Shown: positions 18,101 through 26,047 of the stretch, in pieces
Numbering within the stretch: position 1 is the stretch's first letter
Layout: each line of letters begins with the position of its first letter
DNA from: JAIOPA01 sp046076045
GTDB taxonomy: Bacteria > Eisenbacteria > RBG-16-71-46
Assembly: GCA_046076045.1 (NCBI GenBank)
Contig: JBJTRI010000048.1
Coordinates: 1 to 36,496, forward strand
Direction of reading: 5' to 3'
DNA length: 36,496 bases
The notes under the pieces: generated by a model
Databases searched by the model: none
Seen by the model: only the letters and a program-made list of their open reading frames with translations
Told to the model about the DNA's origin: nothing
Translations under genes and position numbers: made by a program

Positions 18101-18438
18101 AGGCGTTCGCCGAGGGCTTCCGCCGTCTGGGCCTCGGTCGCGTGGTGGGCACGCGCACATGGGGCGGCGAGATCTGGTTGTCGCAGGACAACTGGCTCGT
18201 GGACCGCGGAATCGCGACCGCGGCCGAGACCGGCGTGTACGGCCCCGAGGGCGAATGGCTCATCGAGGGTGTGGGCGTGATCCCCGACGTGGTGGTGGAC
18301 AACCTGCCGGTCGCGACCGCGAACGGCGAGGACGCGCAGTTGGACGCCACGGTGCGCCTGCTGCTCGAGGCGATCGCACGCGAGCCGCGTCCGGTCCCGC
18401 CCGCACCGCGCCATCCCGACAAGTCGGCACCGCGCTGA
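15157..18438 (+). CDS. Tricorn-like protease 1 (S41 peptidase with beta-propeller repeats)
   Basis: 1093-aa exported homologue of the Thermoplasma tricorn protease, which trims peptides. ATG 15157 has GAGGA at 7 nt and opens a signal peptide (residues 1-27). Residues 30-545 hold PD40/WD-type propeller blades (SPDGRWVAF, SPDGDRVVL, SPDGRWLAH, SPDSRWLAY, SPDGQWLWF). A Lys/Gly/Asp-rich linker spans about 547-574. The C1 domain follows, then PDZ (about 775-860, REGDVVTRINGAPAL) and the C2 catalytic domain. Candidate catalytic residues are H754 (STLHMYV), S979 (LSDGEAF) and E1037 (EGVGVIPD). The S-to-E distance of 58 equals that of tricorn (S965, E1023). The residue before H754 is Leu where tricorn has Ser745. 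A weak -10-like GAGAGT lies at 15116. Confidence 0.9.
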   Translation: MTTPRSLVRWLLAVALVAASVAPRAAAEEVGTLGYYRFPALHGETVVFTAEGDLWRTTLAGGLAQRLTTHLGEETRPAISPDGRWVAFSATYEGPTEAYVMPITGGVPTRLTWDGLRAHVCGWTPQGEVLFTSRRHSGLPAGQLFAISPATGARRVLPLAQASEGAWLGDRLVFTRQEPNISHTRRYRGGTIQQLWAWDGGRAEARPLLAGDSAASRTPMPWQGRVYFVGDRSLDMNVWSVAPDGSGARQHTFHRGWDVLGASLSQGRVVYQLGADLRVLDLTTGDDRLLPVRLASDLDQSRERWVTKPMEWVTAAHLSPDGDRVVLTARGQVFVAPVEDGRLVQVTRDAGVRWRQARFMPDGKRLTALSDASGEVEWWTLPANGVGEPARLTRDGRTLRFDGVPSPDGRWLAHTNKDQELWLLEVATGRHERIAAVDRWDDPRDLAWSPDSRWLAYVRPAANLLSQVVVYDTRDRIGRTVTSDRWDSFSPAWSPDGQWLWFLSDRRFESVVRSIWGSRQPDPFFDEPTRAYGLALRRGLRSPWAKGDELQGTGDKAAKDDKAGTGSKSGTATAPVTIEFDGLAERLVEVPAGHGNRRGLTTDGKRLYWLETEAAVDAKPALMAYEIARRAEPPATLLADVESYEVSADGRKLLVRKGDALHVFDGGLSAPAKLEKARVPLDGWSFAFDPRVEWRQMFDEAWRLVRDYFYDRGMHGVDWDAHRERFRPLAARVTSRAEMSDVFQQMVGELSTLHMYVYGGDLRRGPETIEPGSLGARFVRDDAAGGWRVAHRFRTDPDEPGRRGPLFAPEVDVREGDVVTRINGAPALSVPDPGALLRGTAGRQVLLTVARAGSPAHEVVVTPVTPARETDLRYTEWEWTRRLRTDSLSAGRVGYVHLRAMGAPDMAQWHRDYFPVHDRDGLVIDLRGNRGGNIDAWILGKLLRKAWMWWQPRTGEPVANMPFAFRGHMAVIVDATTLSDGEAFAEGFRRLGLGRVVGTRTWGGEIWLSQDNWLVDRGIATAAETGVYGPEGEWLIEGVGVIPDVVVDNLPVATANGEDAQLDATVRLLLEAIAREPRPVPPAPRHPDKSAPR

Positions 18439-18457
18439 GTCGGCGCGACGCCCCGGC

Positions 18458-18491
18458 CCGGCCCGCCCCCCCTTCAACGGGGGCGGGCCGG
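18458..18491 (+). terminator. Perfect 13-bp hairpin after tricorn-like gene 1
   Basis: Arms 18458-18470 and 18479-18491 pair perfectly with an 8-nt loop, 19 nt after the stop. No U-run, as at the other terminators of this window. Confidence 0.7.
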
Positions 18492-18505
18492 CGCGCATTC
18501 GGGCG

Positions 18506-18534
18506 TTGGGGGCACTGGAGGCGGGTGCTAGGCT
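18506..18534 (+). promoter_or_regulatory. Candidate promoter of the M1 peptidase gene
   Basis: TTGGGG at 18506-18511 and TAGGCT at 18529-18534 are separated by 17 nt, with TG one base before the -10 (extended -10). It lies between the hairpin and the gene, so the gene is transcribed separately from the upstream protease. Leader about 22 nt. Confidence 0.45.
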
Positions 18535-18563
18535 CGTGGTCCCACGCGCCCCCCCGAGGCCCC

Positions 18564-21290
18564 ATGAACGCACCGCGCCCCTGGCTCCGCCGCATCGTCC
18601 CCGTGCTGTTCGCGCTCGCGATCGGCGCGGGCCCCGCGCCGGCCGCGCCCATCCTGTTCCCGCCCACCCCCGAGGGGCCCGCCGAGTGGCGCGACGAGAC
18701 CGACGTCGCGCCGTACCTCGCCGCGTGGAAGGCGCACGGGCTCGCCCGCAGTCGGGCGCGACAGGCCGCCGCGACCGCGAACCAGTCCGCCTACGACGTG
18801 CGCGGCTACGCACTCGACCTCACCTTCACGCCCGCCACCTCGAACGTCTCGGGCACGGTGCGCGTGCAGGCGGACGTGGTCGCCGGACCGCTCGGCACGC
18901 TCGACCTCGACCTGCTCGCCAACATGACCGTGGATGGCATCACCGCGGGCGGCGTCGCGGTGGGCTGGACGCGCACCGCCGACGTGGTGAGCGTGCTGCT
19001 CGATCGCAGCTACGCCACGGGCGAGACCATGGACGTGCGCATCACCTACCACGGCACGCCGGTCGCGGGTTCGTTCGGGTTCCGCACCGCCAACGGCCGG
19101 CCGCTCGTGTGGAGCCTGTCCGAACCCTACGGGGCGCGCTCGTGGTGGCCGTGCAAGGACCTGCCCGAGGACAAGGCCGACTCGTTGTACGTGCGCTTCA
19201 CGCTGCCCACGGGGATGGTCACCGCCTCGAACGGGACGCGCCTGTCGGCGGTGGACGATGGGCTCACCTCGGTGACGCGCTGGCGCGAGTCGTACCCGAT
19301 CACCACGTACCTCGTCTCGATCGCGAGCTACCCCTACACCACCACGCTCGACTGGTTCCGGCACTCGCCCACCGACTCGATGCGGCTCGAGTTCTACAAC
19401 TTCCCCGAGAGCGTGCCGGTCGTGGCCGCCGTCCAGGCCAAGGTGCGCACCATGCTGGGTGCGTTCACCGAGCGCTTCGGCCCCTACCCGTTCCTCACCG
19501 AGAAGTACGGCCACGCCGAGTTCGTGTTCGGGGGCGGCATGGAGCACCAGACCTGCTCCAGCATGGGCTCGTTCTCGGAGTTCGTGGTCGCGCACGAGTT
19601 GGCGCACCAGTGGTGGGGCGACTGGGTCACCTGCCGCGACTTCCACGAGATCTGGCTCAACGAGGGTTTCGCCACCTACTCCGAGGCGCTGTGGGCCGAG
19701 TCCGTCGGCGGCCCGGCCGCCTATCGCGCCGACCTCGCGGCCAACAAGCACTACGGGCCCGGGTCGGTGTGGGTACCCGACGACCGCGACGTGTCGCGGA
19801 TCTTCGACTCGAACCTGTCGTACGACAAGGGCTCGTGGGTGCTGCACATGCTGCGGGGCGTGCTCGGCGACAGCACGTTCTTCCGCGCCCTGCGCGCCTA
19901 CGGCAACGCGCACGCCTACGGCACCGCCGCGACCGCCGACCTGCGTGCGGTGTGCGAGGCCGAGTCGGGACTCGACCTGGGCGCGTTCTTCCAGCAGTGG
20001 GTATACGGCGAGTACCACCCCATCTACCGCGCGAGCTGGTCGTCGGCACCGGCCCCCGGCGGACATGCGGTCACGCTGACGCTCGAGCAGCGTCAGGGCT
20101 GGCAGTTGTTCCACATGCCGGTGCGCATCCGGGTGCACACCGAGGCGGGCCCGCGCGACCTCGTGGTGCAGGACTCGCTCGCCTCGCAGGTCTTCACGTT
20201 GCTCGTGGACGCCCGCCCCACCGACCTCGAGGTGGACCCCGACGAGTGGATCCTGCGCCAGATCGAGCGCACCGTGGAGGACCCGGCGTTCGACCGCTCG
20301 GTGCTGGTGGTGAACGGCGTGGACTGGGCCACCTACGGCACCGAGATCGTGGCCGCCTACAACGAGCGCGCGCTGCAGGGCGACTACTCGGTGGACTTCT
20401 GGGACCACTTCCCCGCGCCCGCGGCCGGCTACCCGGCCACGCTACCCGCGCCGCTCGGACGCGGAGCGGTGCCGCCGAGCGTCCTGGGCCGCTATCGCAC
20501 GGTGATCTGGGTCGGCAACGACTTCAACGGCGACCTCGACTCGTGGATCCAGACCCCGATCCTGTCCTACCTGCGCGCCGGCGGGAACGTGCTGCTCATG
20601 ACCCGGCAGGGCGACCAGTTCCTCACCGACTCGCTGCGCACCTACCTCGGCGTGACGGTCGCGCAGAGCGGGGTGACGTTCACCGACTGCCTCGCGACGC
20701 GACCGGGCCTCGCGAGCCTGTCGCGCACCGGCACGCAGAGCCTGAACGCGGTGCTCGACACCGTGCGGACGCGCCCCGACACCGACCTGCTGTGGAAGAC
20801 CACCGCCGGCTTCTCGCCGCAGCGCGGGCTCGGCGTGGTGCGCCGTCCCCCTGCGGGCGCGGGCCTGCGACCCACGGGTGGGCGCTTCGCGTTCCTGTCG
20901 GGTCGCCCCTACCGCTGGAACCGCGCGCAGCTGCGCGCCGCGGTCAACACCGTGGTGTCGCAGCACCTGCTCGAACCCCTCAACGGACTCGGGGTGACGG
21001 ACCCGCCGCCGGCCATGACGCTCGCCCCCGTGCACCCGAACCCCGCCCGCGACGGCTGCGCGCTGCGCTTCACGCTCGCCTCCCCCGGTACGGTGCGGCT
21101 CGAGGTGCTCGATGCGGCGGGCCGGCGCGTGCGCACGCTCAGCGAGGGCGCGTTCGCCGCGGGCACGCACGCGGTCGCGTGGGACGGACACGGCAGCGAC
21201 CGCCGACGTGCGGCCCCGGGGCTGTACTTCGTGCGCCTCAGCACCGCAGGTGCGGGCTCGCGCACGCAGCGCCTCGTGCTGCTGCACTGA
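18564..21290 (+). CDS. Exported M1-family metallopeptidase with FlgD-like C-terminal domain
   Basis: 908-aa secreted zinc aminopeptidase-like enzyme. ATG 18564 follows GAGG at 4 nt, and the signal peptide ends near residue 28 (APAAP). The N-terminal beta domain (about 50-250) is the M1 saddle. GGMEHQT stands for the GAMEN exopeptidase motif. The zinc site HELAHQWWGDW gives H344, E345 and H348, with E367 exactly 19 residues after H348. The thermolysin-like and helical part reaches about 560. A Rossmann-like segment (about 575-800, SVLVVNG, TVIWVGNDF, GGNVLLMTRQGDQF) resembles a glutamine-amidotransferase-like fold; no catalytic Cys is seen. The tail (825-908, HPNPARDG to LYFVRL) is a FlgD Ig-like/T9SS type A-like domain, which suggests surface sorting. 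Confidence 0.9.
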   Translation: MNAPRPWLRRIVPVLFALAIGAGPAPAAPILFPPTPEGPAEWRDETDVAPYLAAWKAHGLARSRARQAAATANQSAYDVRGYALDLTFTPATSNVSGTVRVQADVVAGPLGTLDLDLLANMTVDGITAGGVAVGWTRTADVVSVLLDRSYATGETMDVRITYHGTPVAGSFGFRTANGRPLVWSLSEPYGARSWWPCKDLPEDKADSLYVRFTLPTGMVTASNGTRLSAVDDGLTSVTRWRESYPITTYLVSIASYPYTTTLDWFRHSPTDSMRLEFYNFPESVPVVAAVQAKVRTMLGAFTERFGPYPFLTEKYGHAEFVFGGGMEHQTCSSMGSFSEFVVAHELAHQWWGDWVTCRDFHEIWLNEGFATYSEALWAESVGGPAAYRADLAANKHYGPGSVWVPDDRDVSRIFDSNLSYDKGSWVLHMLRGVLGDSTFFRALRAYGNAHAYGTAATADLRAVCEAESGLDLGAFFQQWVYGEYHPIYRASWSSAPAPGGHAVTLTLEQRQGWQLFHMPVRIRVHTEAGPRDLVVQDSLASQVFTLLVDARPTDLEVDPDEWILRQIERTVEDPAFDRSVLVVNGVDWATYGTEIVAAYNERALQGDYSVDFWDHFPAPAAGYPATLPAPLGRGAVPPSVLGRYRTVIWVGNDFNGDLDSWIQTPILSYLRAGGNVLLMTRQGDQFLTDSLRTYLGVTVAQSGVTFTDCLATRPGLASLSRTGTQSLNAVLDTVRTRPDTDLLWKTTAGFSPQRGLGVVRRPPAGAGLRPTGGRFAFLSGRPYRWNRAQLRAAVNTVVSQHLLEPLNGLGVTDPPPAMTLAPVHPNPARDGCALRFTLASPGTVRLEVLDAAGRRVRTLSEGAFAAGTHAVAWDGHGSDRRRAAPGLYFVRLSTAGAGSRTQRLVLLH

Positions 21291-21303
21291 CGCCAGCCCC
21301 GCG

Positions 21304-21347
21304 CATGCGAAGGCCGGTGCGTGCCTGCACGCAACGGCCTTCGCGTG
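21304..21347. terminator. Bidirectional hairpin between convergent genes
   Basis: Base pairs run from 21304/21347 inward to 21323/21328 with one internal mismatch and a 4-nt loop (about 19 pairs). It is shared by the M1 peptidase gene (plus) and the yebC-like gene (minus). Confidence 0.72.
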
Positions 21348-21362
21348 GATCGGAAGCGGCGA

Positions 21363-22085
21363 TCAGACGAGGTTGTGGAAGACCTTCTGGACGTCGTCGT
21401 CCTGCTCGAGCATGTCCACCAGCTTGAGCACCTCCTTCGCCTTGTCCTCGGGCAGCTCCATGGGCGTGCCCGGGATGTACTCGAGCTCCGACGAGATCGG
21501 CACGATCTTGCGATCCTCGAGCGCCTTGGCGAGGTGACCGAAGTCGTTGAAGGCGCAGCGCAGGAGCAACTGCGGCTCGCCCTTCTCGCCCGCGGACTCG
21601 CCCATCTCCTCGAGCCCGTGGTCGATGAGTTCGAGTTCGAGCGACTCGGCGTCGAGCCCCGCGGGGTTCAAGCGGAACACACCCATACGCTTGAACTGGA
21701 ACGCGACGCTACCGGTGTTGCCCATGTTGCCGCCGCCCTTGTTGAAGTGGTGGCGGATGTTGCCGACGGTGCGCACGATGTTGTCGGTGGCGCACTCGAC
21801 CAGGATGGCGATGCCGTGCGGGCCGTAGCCCTCGTACAGGATCTCCTCGTAGCCCGCCGTGTCGTGGCCGGACGCCTTCTTGATGGCGTTCTCGACCTTC
21901 TCCTTCGGCATGTTCGCGGCGCGCGCGTTCTGGATGACGCGCTTGAGGGCGGGGTTCGAGTCCACGCTCGGACCGCCCTTCTTCACCGCGATCGTGATCT
22001 CCTTGCCGATGCGCGAGAACATCTTGGACATGCGGTCCCAGCGCGCGAACATCGTGGCTTTGCGGGTCTCGAAGATGCGTCCCAT
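21363..22085 (-). CDS. yebC: YebC/PmpR/TACO1-family factor
   Basis: 240-aa cytoplasmic protein of normal family length. The start is ATG at 22085, giving MGRIFETRKATMFARWDRMSK. That N-terminus is the second YebC type (as in Bacteroidetes), not the MAGHSKWANI type. Conserved blocks are SNPALKRVIQNARAANMPKE, YEGYGPHGIAI, VRTVGNIRHHFNKGGGNMG and GSVAFQF. YebC proteins were long called transcription regulators; recent work points to a ribosome-associated role in relieving proline-stretch stalling. It is transcribed alone and convergent with the peptidase gene. Confidence 0.93.
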   Translation of the reverse strand: MGRIFETRKATMFARWDRMSKMFSRIGKEITIAVKKGGPSVDSNPALKRVIQNARAANMPKEKVENAIKKASGHDTAGYEEILYEGYGPHGIAILVECATDNIVRTVGNIRHHFNKGGGNMGNTGSVAFQFKRMGVFRLNPAGLDAESLELELIDHGLEEMGESAGEKGEPQLLLRCAFNDFGHLAKALEDRKIVPISSELEYIPGTPMELPEDKAKEVLKLVDMLEQDDDVQKVFHNLV

Positions 22086-22149
22086 GGCTCGATTCCGGTC
22101 GGAAAGGGGTTCGTTCGTGAGGGCCGCGCGGCCCGTGCGGCGACGGTGG

Positions 22150-22179
22150 AGCATAGCGCGGCCCGCGCGAGCCGCACAA
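22150..22179 (-). promoter_or_regulatory. Probable yebC promoter
   Basis: Read on the minus strand: TTGTGC (22179-22174), 18 nt, TATGCT (22155-22150). The -10 matches 5 of 6. The leader would be about 58 nt and contains a 14-nt palindrome at 22121-22134. Confidence 0.5.
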
Positions 22180-22203
22180 CGGCCCCGGGGGCGGTGCTCG
22201 GCC

Positions 22204-22839
22204 TCAGTGCGCGGGCGTGTCGAGCAGCGCTTCGGTACTGTCCTCGGCGGGCGCGGCCGCGATCGTGGGCGGGACCGCGGTCGTGTCCACGGGCGCCGGG
22301 GTGCGCTCGGCGACGGCCTTGAGGCGCGCCAGCCCGCGCTCGAAGTCGCTGCCGATCGCACGGTCCATGCTCATGAACACCGACATGGCCTTGCCCATGA
22401 AGTTGTTGGTGCCCGCCATGGCCCACACGACGCGCGTGCCCCCGCGCACGGGTACGAACGTGAACGTGAGCTCGCTCGTGGACTCGAACGGCTTGAGGAA
22501 CTCGAGGTCCATCACGACCTCGCGGTCGGGAACGCTGGAGCGGATGGTCATGCGCCCCTCACCCACCTGGTCGTTCCCGACCCAGTGGTACGAGGCGCCC
22601 ACGCCTGCGGGCGCGCCCGAGTGCTCGACGCGCATGCGGGGGTCGAGTTGCTGCCACGGCGACCACTCGGGGAAGCGGTGCAGGTCGTTCACCAGCCCGT
22701 GCACCACGGCGGGTGCGGCGCGCACCACCTCGCCGCGCTCGACGCGGTAGTCGTTCGGCTGCAGCAGCGCGAGACCGATGACGACGGCGATGGCCAGCGT
22801 GATGAGCAGGAACAGTCCGATGGCGAGCTTGCGGATCAT
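22204..22839 (-). CDS. Membrane-anchored SRPBCC (START-like) family protein
   Basis: 211-aa protein starting at ATG 22839. A hydrophobic N-terminal helix (MIRKLAIGLFLLITLAIAVV) anchors or exports it. The rest is an SRPBCC fold, with VVHGLVNDLHRFPEWSPW (the F.eWspW motif), SYHWVGNDQVGEGRM, EFLKPFESTSELTFTF and a C-terminal helix with DFERGLARLKAVAE. Such domains bind hydrophobic ligands. Closest in style are polyketide-cyclase-like proteins of unknown ligand. A Pro/Ala/Thr-rich tail of about 30 residues follows. No operon partner is evident; yebC downstream has its own promoter. Confidence 0.82.
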   Translation of the reverse strand: MIRKLAIGLFLLITLAIAVVIGLALLQPNDYRVERGEVVRAAPAVVHGLVNDLHRFPEWSPWQQLDPRMRVEHSGAPAGVGASYHWVGNDQVGEGRMTIRSSVPDREVVMDLEFLKPFESTSELTFTFVPVRGGTRVVWAMAGTNNFMGKAMSVFMSMDRAIGSDFERGLARLKAVAERTPAPVDTTAVPPTIAAAPAEDSTEALLDTPAH

Positions 22840-22894
22840 CGAGGGATCTCGGGACGCGGTAGGGGCCGTTCTGTGGCGGGCGGCGCGGACGGTC

Positions 22895-22924
22895 AGCGTA
22901 GCGAGCCGCCCGAACAGGCGTCCA
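22895..22924 (-). promoter_or_regulatory. Candidate promoter of the SRPBCC gene
   Basis: Minus strand: TGGACG (22924-22919), 18 nt, TACGCT (22900-22895). Four of six consensus matches in each hexamer. Leader of about 50 nt. Confidence 0.4.
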
Positions 22925-23040
22925 GCCGGGCGGTACAGCGGGCCCGTGTCCACAAGACCCCTTCAGGTACGCGGCGAAGCGACCGAGACTCCCCGCACCC
23001 GGCGCCACATCCGGCGCCCCCGGCCCCCGGAGCCCCACTC

Positions 23041-24135
23041 ATGCTCGCCTGGCTCAAGCGCAGGTTCCGTCGCCCCCGCATCGTGACGGCCCCCGAGGTG
23101 GCGGCGGTGCCCGCGCCTCGCCCGAGCCCCGAGAGCGCGTTCATGCCGCCGGTGCCCGACCCCGTGGACGACGACGCGCTGCGTGCGGCCGCACGCGAAG
23201 CCCTCCGCGTCGAGTTGCGCGACCAGCTCGCCACGCGCGCCAACCGCATCGCGGCGCAGGTGCGAGGCGAGTCGTGCGCGCTGGAGGTGCGCGCGCTGCT
23301 CGACCGCGTGGTGCGCGCCGAGGAGTCCTCGATCCGCCCCATCCCGACCGCCGCCAAGCGCGCCATGTCGCTGGCGCGCGACCCGCTCGCCAACCTGCAG
23401 GACGTGGCCGAGGCGTTCGAGCGCGACCCTTCGCTCGCCGAGGGCCTGCTCAAGCTCGCGAACTCGGCGTGGTACCGCGTCAGCGACACCACCGTGGAGT
23501 CGCTGCGCGAGGCCCTGCACCGCACGGGCAGCGCGGGTGCGGAGTCGGTCATCCTGCGCCACACGCTGCAGTGGACGCTGTGCCGCCCCGGCGGGGCGTG
23601 TGAAGCGATGACGGCGCAGGTCTGGCTGCACCTGACGCGCACCGCAGCACTCTCGCGTGCGCTGGCGCCCGCGTTCGGACTCGAACCCGAGTCGGCCTAC
23701 CTGCTCGGACTGCTGCACGACTCGGGCAAGTTGGTGCTGTTCGACGCCGTCTCCGAGCACCGCCGACGCGCCCGTGGCACCGCGGCGCTCCCTTACCCGA
23801 TCCTGCGCCGCATGCTCCGCGACCTGCACGAGCCGCTCGGCGGGCTCGCGATGCTGCGCTGGGGGCTGGAGCCGGGCTCGTGCGCCGCGGTCGCCGACCA
23901 CCATCGTTCGGCCCCCACCCCACGAGTCAACGCGGCCTCGGAACTGCTGTACGTGGCCGAGCGAGCGGACCTCGCGTTCGCGCACGCGCGGCCGTGCGAC
24001 CCGGCGGCGTGGATCGCGGAGGGCGGGCTGGTGATGTCGGAGGACACGCTCCGCAACGTGCTCACGCGTGCGGGCGGGGGCGCGCTGCGGTTCGTACCCG
24101 CGACGCACGACGCCGCGCTCGTCGGGACGACCTGA
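23041..24135 (+). CDS. HDOD-domain protein
   Basis: 364-aa cytoplasmic protein. ATG 23041 has GGAG 8 nt upstream. A basic N-terminus (MLAWLKRRFRRPR) and a Pro-rich segment lead to a helical region (about 45-85). The HDOD domain lies at about 95-290: IRPIPTAAKRAMSLARDP, LLKLANSAWYR and LLGLLHDSGKLVLFDA with H226-D227. HDOD proteins are noncatalytic or weakly characterised relatives of HD phosphohydrolases, linked to motility, stress and c-di-GMP signalling. Here the HD pair is retained. There is no receiver, EAL or GGDEF domain. It is a single-gene unit with a hairpin after it. Confidence 0.85.
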   Translation: MLAWLKRRFRRPRIVTAPEVAAVPAPRPSPESAFMPPVPDPVDDDALRAAAREALRVELRDQLATRANRIAAQVRGESCALEVRALLDRVVRAEESSIRPIPTAAKRAMSLARDPLANLQDVAEAFERDPSLAEGLLKLANSAWYRVSDTTVESLREALHRTGSAGAESVILRHTLQWTLCRPGGACEAMTAQVWLHLTRTAALSRALAPAFGLEPESAYLLGLLHDSGKLVLFDAVSEHRRRARGTAALPYPILRRMLRDLHEPLGGLAMLRWGLEPGSCAAVADHHRSAPTPRVNAASELLYVAERADLAFAHARPCDPAAWIAEGGLVMSEDTLRNVLTRAGGGALRFVPATHDAALVGTT

Positions 24136-24143
24136 ACACCCGA

Positions 24144-24175
24144 CCGGCCGCGGTCTCGCGCACGTCGCGGACCGG
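24144..24175 (+). terminator. Hairpin after the HDOD gene
   Basis: Arms 24144-24152 and 24166-24175 pair over 9 bp with one bulged base. It starts 8 nt after the stop. Weaker than the other hairpins of the window. Confidence 0.4.
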
Positions 24176-24229
24176 CATGGTGCGCTGTGTGCATCGATCC
24201 GCCGAGCGCCCACCCACATCACCCCTTGC

Positions 24230-24459
24230 GTGCGCCCTGGGGCCCAGCGCGTACCCCGGCGACGACACCCGGACCTGTCCCCACCGCCACCACGTCGGGT
24301 GCCGACGGAGCGCTCGGCGTGCGTTCGAAGGCGAACGAGGGGTGCGCCGCGGGGCCCATCGCGTACCCCGGCGACGACGCCCGGACCTGTCCCCACCGCC
24401 ACCACGTCGGGTGCCGACGGAGCGCTCGGCGTGCGTTCCAAGGCGAGCGATGGGTGCGA
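24230..24459. repeat. Tandem duplication of a 112-bp unit
   Basis: Copy A (24230-24341) and copy B (24342-24459) align at a constant offset of 112 bp with only a handful of substitutions. The unit includes GGACCTGTCCCC and a small hairpin GCCGA...TCGGC. Since 112 is not a multiple of 3, any reading frame shifts between copies, so the repeat is non-coding. The complement carries GGGGACAGGTCC, which I recall from REP-like intergenic repeats in other bacteria; that link is unverified. It fills most of the 369-bp gap between the HDOD and P450 genes (24136-24504), where I see no gene. Confidence 0.88.
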
Positions 24460-24504
24460 CGCTCGGCCGCGAGCGCGTCGGAGCGACGCCTCGCGCGGGA
24501 TCGC

Positions 24505-25758
24505 TCACCAGCGCAGTTCGAGCGCTTCCAGTCCGCGGAAGTGGTAGCTGTCGCGCCAGCGGGGCGGGGCCGCGAGCGCGAGTCCGGGCAGGCGCTCGAA
24601 CAGCGCCGGCAGCGCGACCTGCAGTTCGAGCCGTGCGAGCGGAGCCCCGACGCAGAAGTGGATGCCGCCACCGAACGACAGGTGCGGACACGGCGAGCGC
24701 TCCACGCGGAACGCACCGGGTTCGGGGAAGCGCGCCGGGTCGCGGTCGGCGGCGCCCAGGAGCAGTCCCACCTTGTCGCCGGCTGCGAACGACACCCCGT
24801 CGATCGTGCAGGGCTCGAGCACCCAGCGCGTGAACAGGTGCAGCGGCGTGTCGAAGCGCAGCACCTCCTCGACCGTGCGCGCGGTGGCGGCCGCATCGGC
24901 GAACGCGACCGCGGGGTCGACCTCGTGCGAGAGGAGCGCGAGCGTGCCGTTGGCGATCGCGTGCACCGTGGCCTCGTGCCCGGCGATGAGGAACAGCATG
25001 GCGGTCGAGACGCGTTCGTCGTCGCTCAACCGGTCGCCGTCGGACTCGCTCTCGAGCAGCGCCGTGAGCAGGTCGGCCCCCGGCGAGTCGGCGCGCTCAG
25101 CGAAGCGGGCCCGCACGAACGCGGCGAACTCGCGCACCGCCTGCGCGGCGCGATGCTCGACGCCCTCGTCGCGCCGCGCCTGGTACATGGCCACGATGTC
25201 GTGCGACCACGCGAGCAGGCGCTCGGCGTGCTCGACCGGCACCCCGAACAACTCGCAGATGACCGTGACCGGCAGCGGCGTGGCGTAGGCCGAGAGCAGT
25301 TCGACGCGCCCCTGCATGGCGAAGCGATCGATGAGCCCGTGCGCGATCGCCGCGAGGCGCGGACGCAGCGACTCGTCCACGCGCGACAGGAACGGGCGGT
25401 TCACGAGCGTGCGCATGCGCGTGTGCTCGGGCGGCTCGAGTTCGAGGAGCGCATGCCGCTCGTAGGCGGTGAACGGCGCGAGGTGCGCGGGCGGCTCGGG
25501 CCAGCCGAGTTCGGCGCGCGTCATGCGGTGCAGCAACTGACGCCCGAGCCGCCGGTCGCGCAACAGCGCCGAGACCCGCTCGTGCCCCGCGAAGCACCAG
25601 TGCCCGTACTCGCGCCACAGGAAGACCGGCGCGACCTCGTGCAGCGCGGCGTACGTGGCGTAGGGGTCGGCCACGAACGCCGGATCGCGCGGATCGAGCG
25701 CGAGCGTGCGCGAGGCGGGGTCGAAGCGCCCCGAGGGTGGGATGAGAACGGTCTCCAT
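24505..25758 (-). CDS. Cytochrome P450
   Basis: 417-aa soluble bacterial heme mono-oxygenase. I choose the ATG at 25758 because the CYP fold begins soon after (DPRDPAFVADPYATYAALHE); in-frame ATGs at 25809 and 25836 would add 17 or 26 atypical residues. The I-helix oxygen-activation motif is AGHEAT (G260, E262, T264). ExxR lies in the EEVLRF segment, and the heme loop SFGGGIHFCVGAPLAR has Cys369 as thiolate ligand. HTRMR in ELEPPEHTRMR is the C-helix heme contact. The substrate cannot be read from sequence, and no ferredoxin or reductase gene is nearby. It reads toward the 112-bp repeat. Confidence 0.92.
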   Translation of the reverse strand: METVLIPPSGRFDPASRTLALDPRDPAFVADPYATYAALHEVAPVFLWREYGHWCFAGHERVSALLRDRRLGRQLLHRMTRAELGWPEPPAHLAPFTAYERHALLELEPPEHTRMRTLVNRPFLSRVDESLRPRLAAIAHGLIDRFAMQGRVELLSAYATPLPVTVICELFGVPVEHAERLLAWSHDIVAMYQARRDEGVEHRAAQAVREFAAFVRARFAERADSPGADLLTALLESESDGDRLSDDERVSTAMLFLIAGHEATVHAIANGTLALLSHEVDPAVAFADAAATARTVEEVLRFDTPLHLFTRWVLEPCTIDGVSFAAGDKVGLLLGAADRDPARFPEPGAFRVERSPCPHLSFGGGIHFCVGAPLARLELQVALPALFERLPGLALAAPPRWRDSYHFRGLEALELRW

Positions 25759-25815
25759 GCGACCCGCATGATGCGGCAGTCGGTCGGTCACCGCCACGGG
25801 TGGGGGCATGAAGAA

Positions 25816-25843
25816 GGTCCCGGCGCCGAATGGCACCGGGACC
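25816..25843 (-). terminator. Hairpin upstream of P450 (terminator or leader attenuator)
   Basis: Arms 25816-25827 and 25832-25843 form a 12-bp stem with one mismatch and a 4-nt loop. On the minus strand the stem is followed by TTCTTC. It lies 58 nt ahead of the P450 start, so it would either end a transcript from the island or attenuate P450 mRNA. Confidence 0.45.
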
Positions 25844-26047
25844 CGTATCGCAGGGGAGCAGTGAAGGAGTGGAACCGCTCACGCCTACGGATTCGCGAAG
25901 GGTCGCCCGCCGGAAGTCTCTCCCCGGACCGTTTCCCACAACGGTGCCGGGCAACCGGAAGCGATCAGGGGGCTCCCATCGCAGCCTCCGCTTCGCGGCC
26001 CCGGGATGCCTGGTCGCCGGGACACGCGACGCGACTCAACTGGCACC

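Noticed and set aside
18506..21427. 973-codon frame overlapping the M1 peptidase gene
   Set aside because: Arg/Ala/Pro-rich shadow in another frame; the M1 frame has the signal peptide and all catalytic motifs.
24230..24459. CRISPR array
   Set aside because: Only two long units in direct tandem without unique spacers, and no cas genes.
25810..26040. Glycine, cobalamin or ydaO-type riboswitch before P450
   Set aside because: Fragments such as GGAGAGAC and GAATCCGTAGGCG look suggestive, but the order and conserved core of each family are not met.
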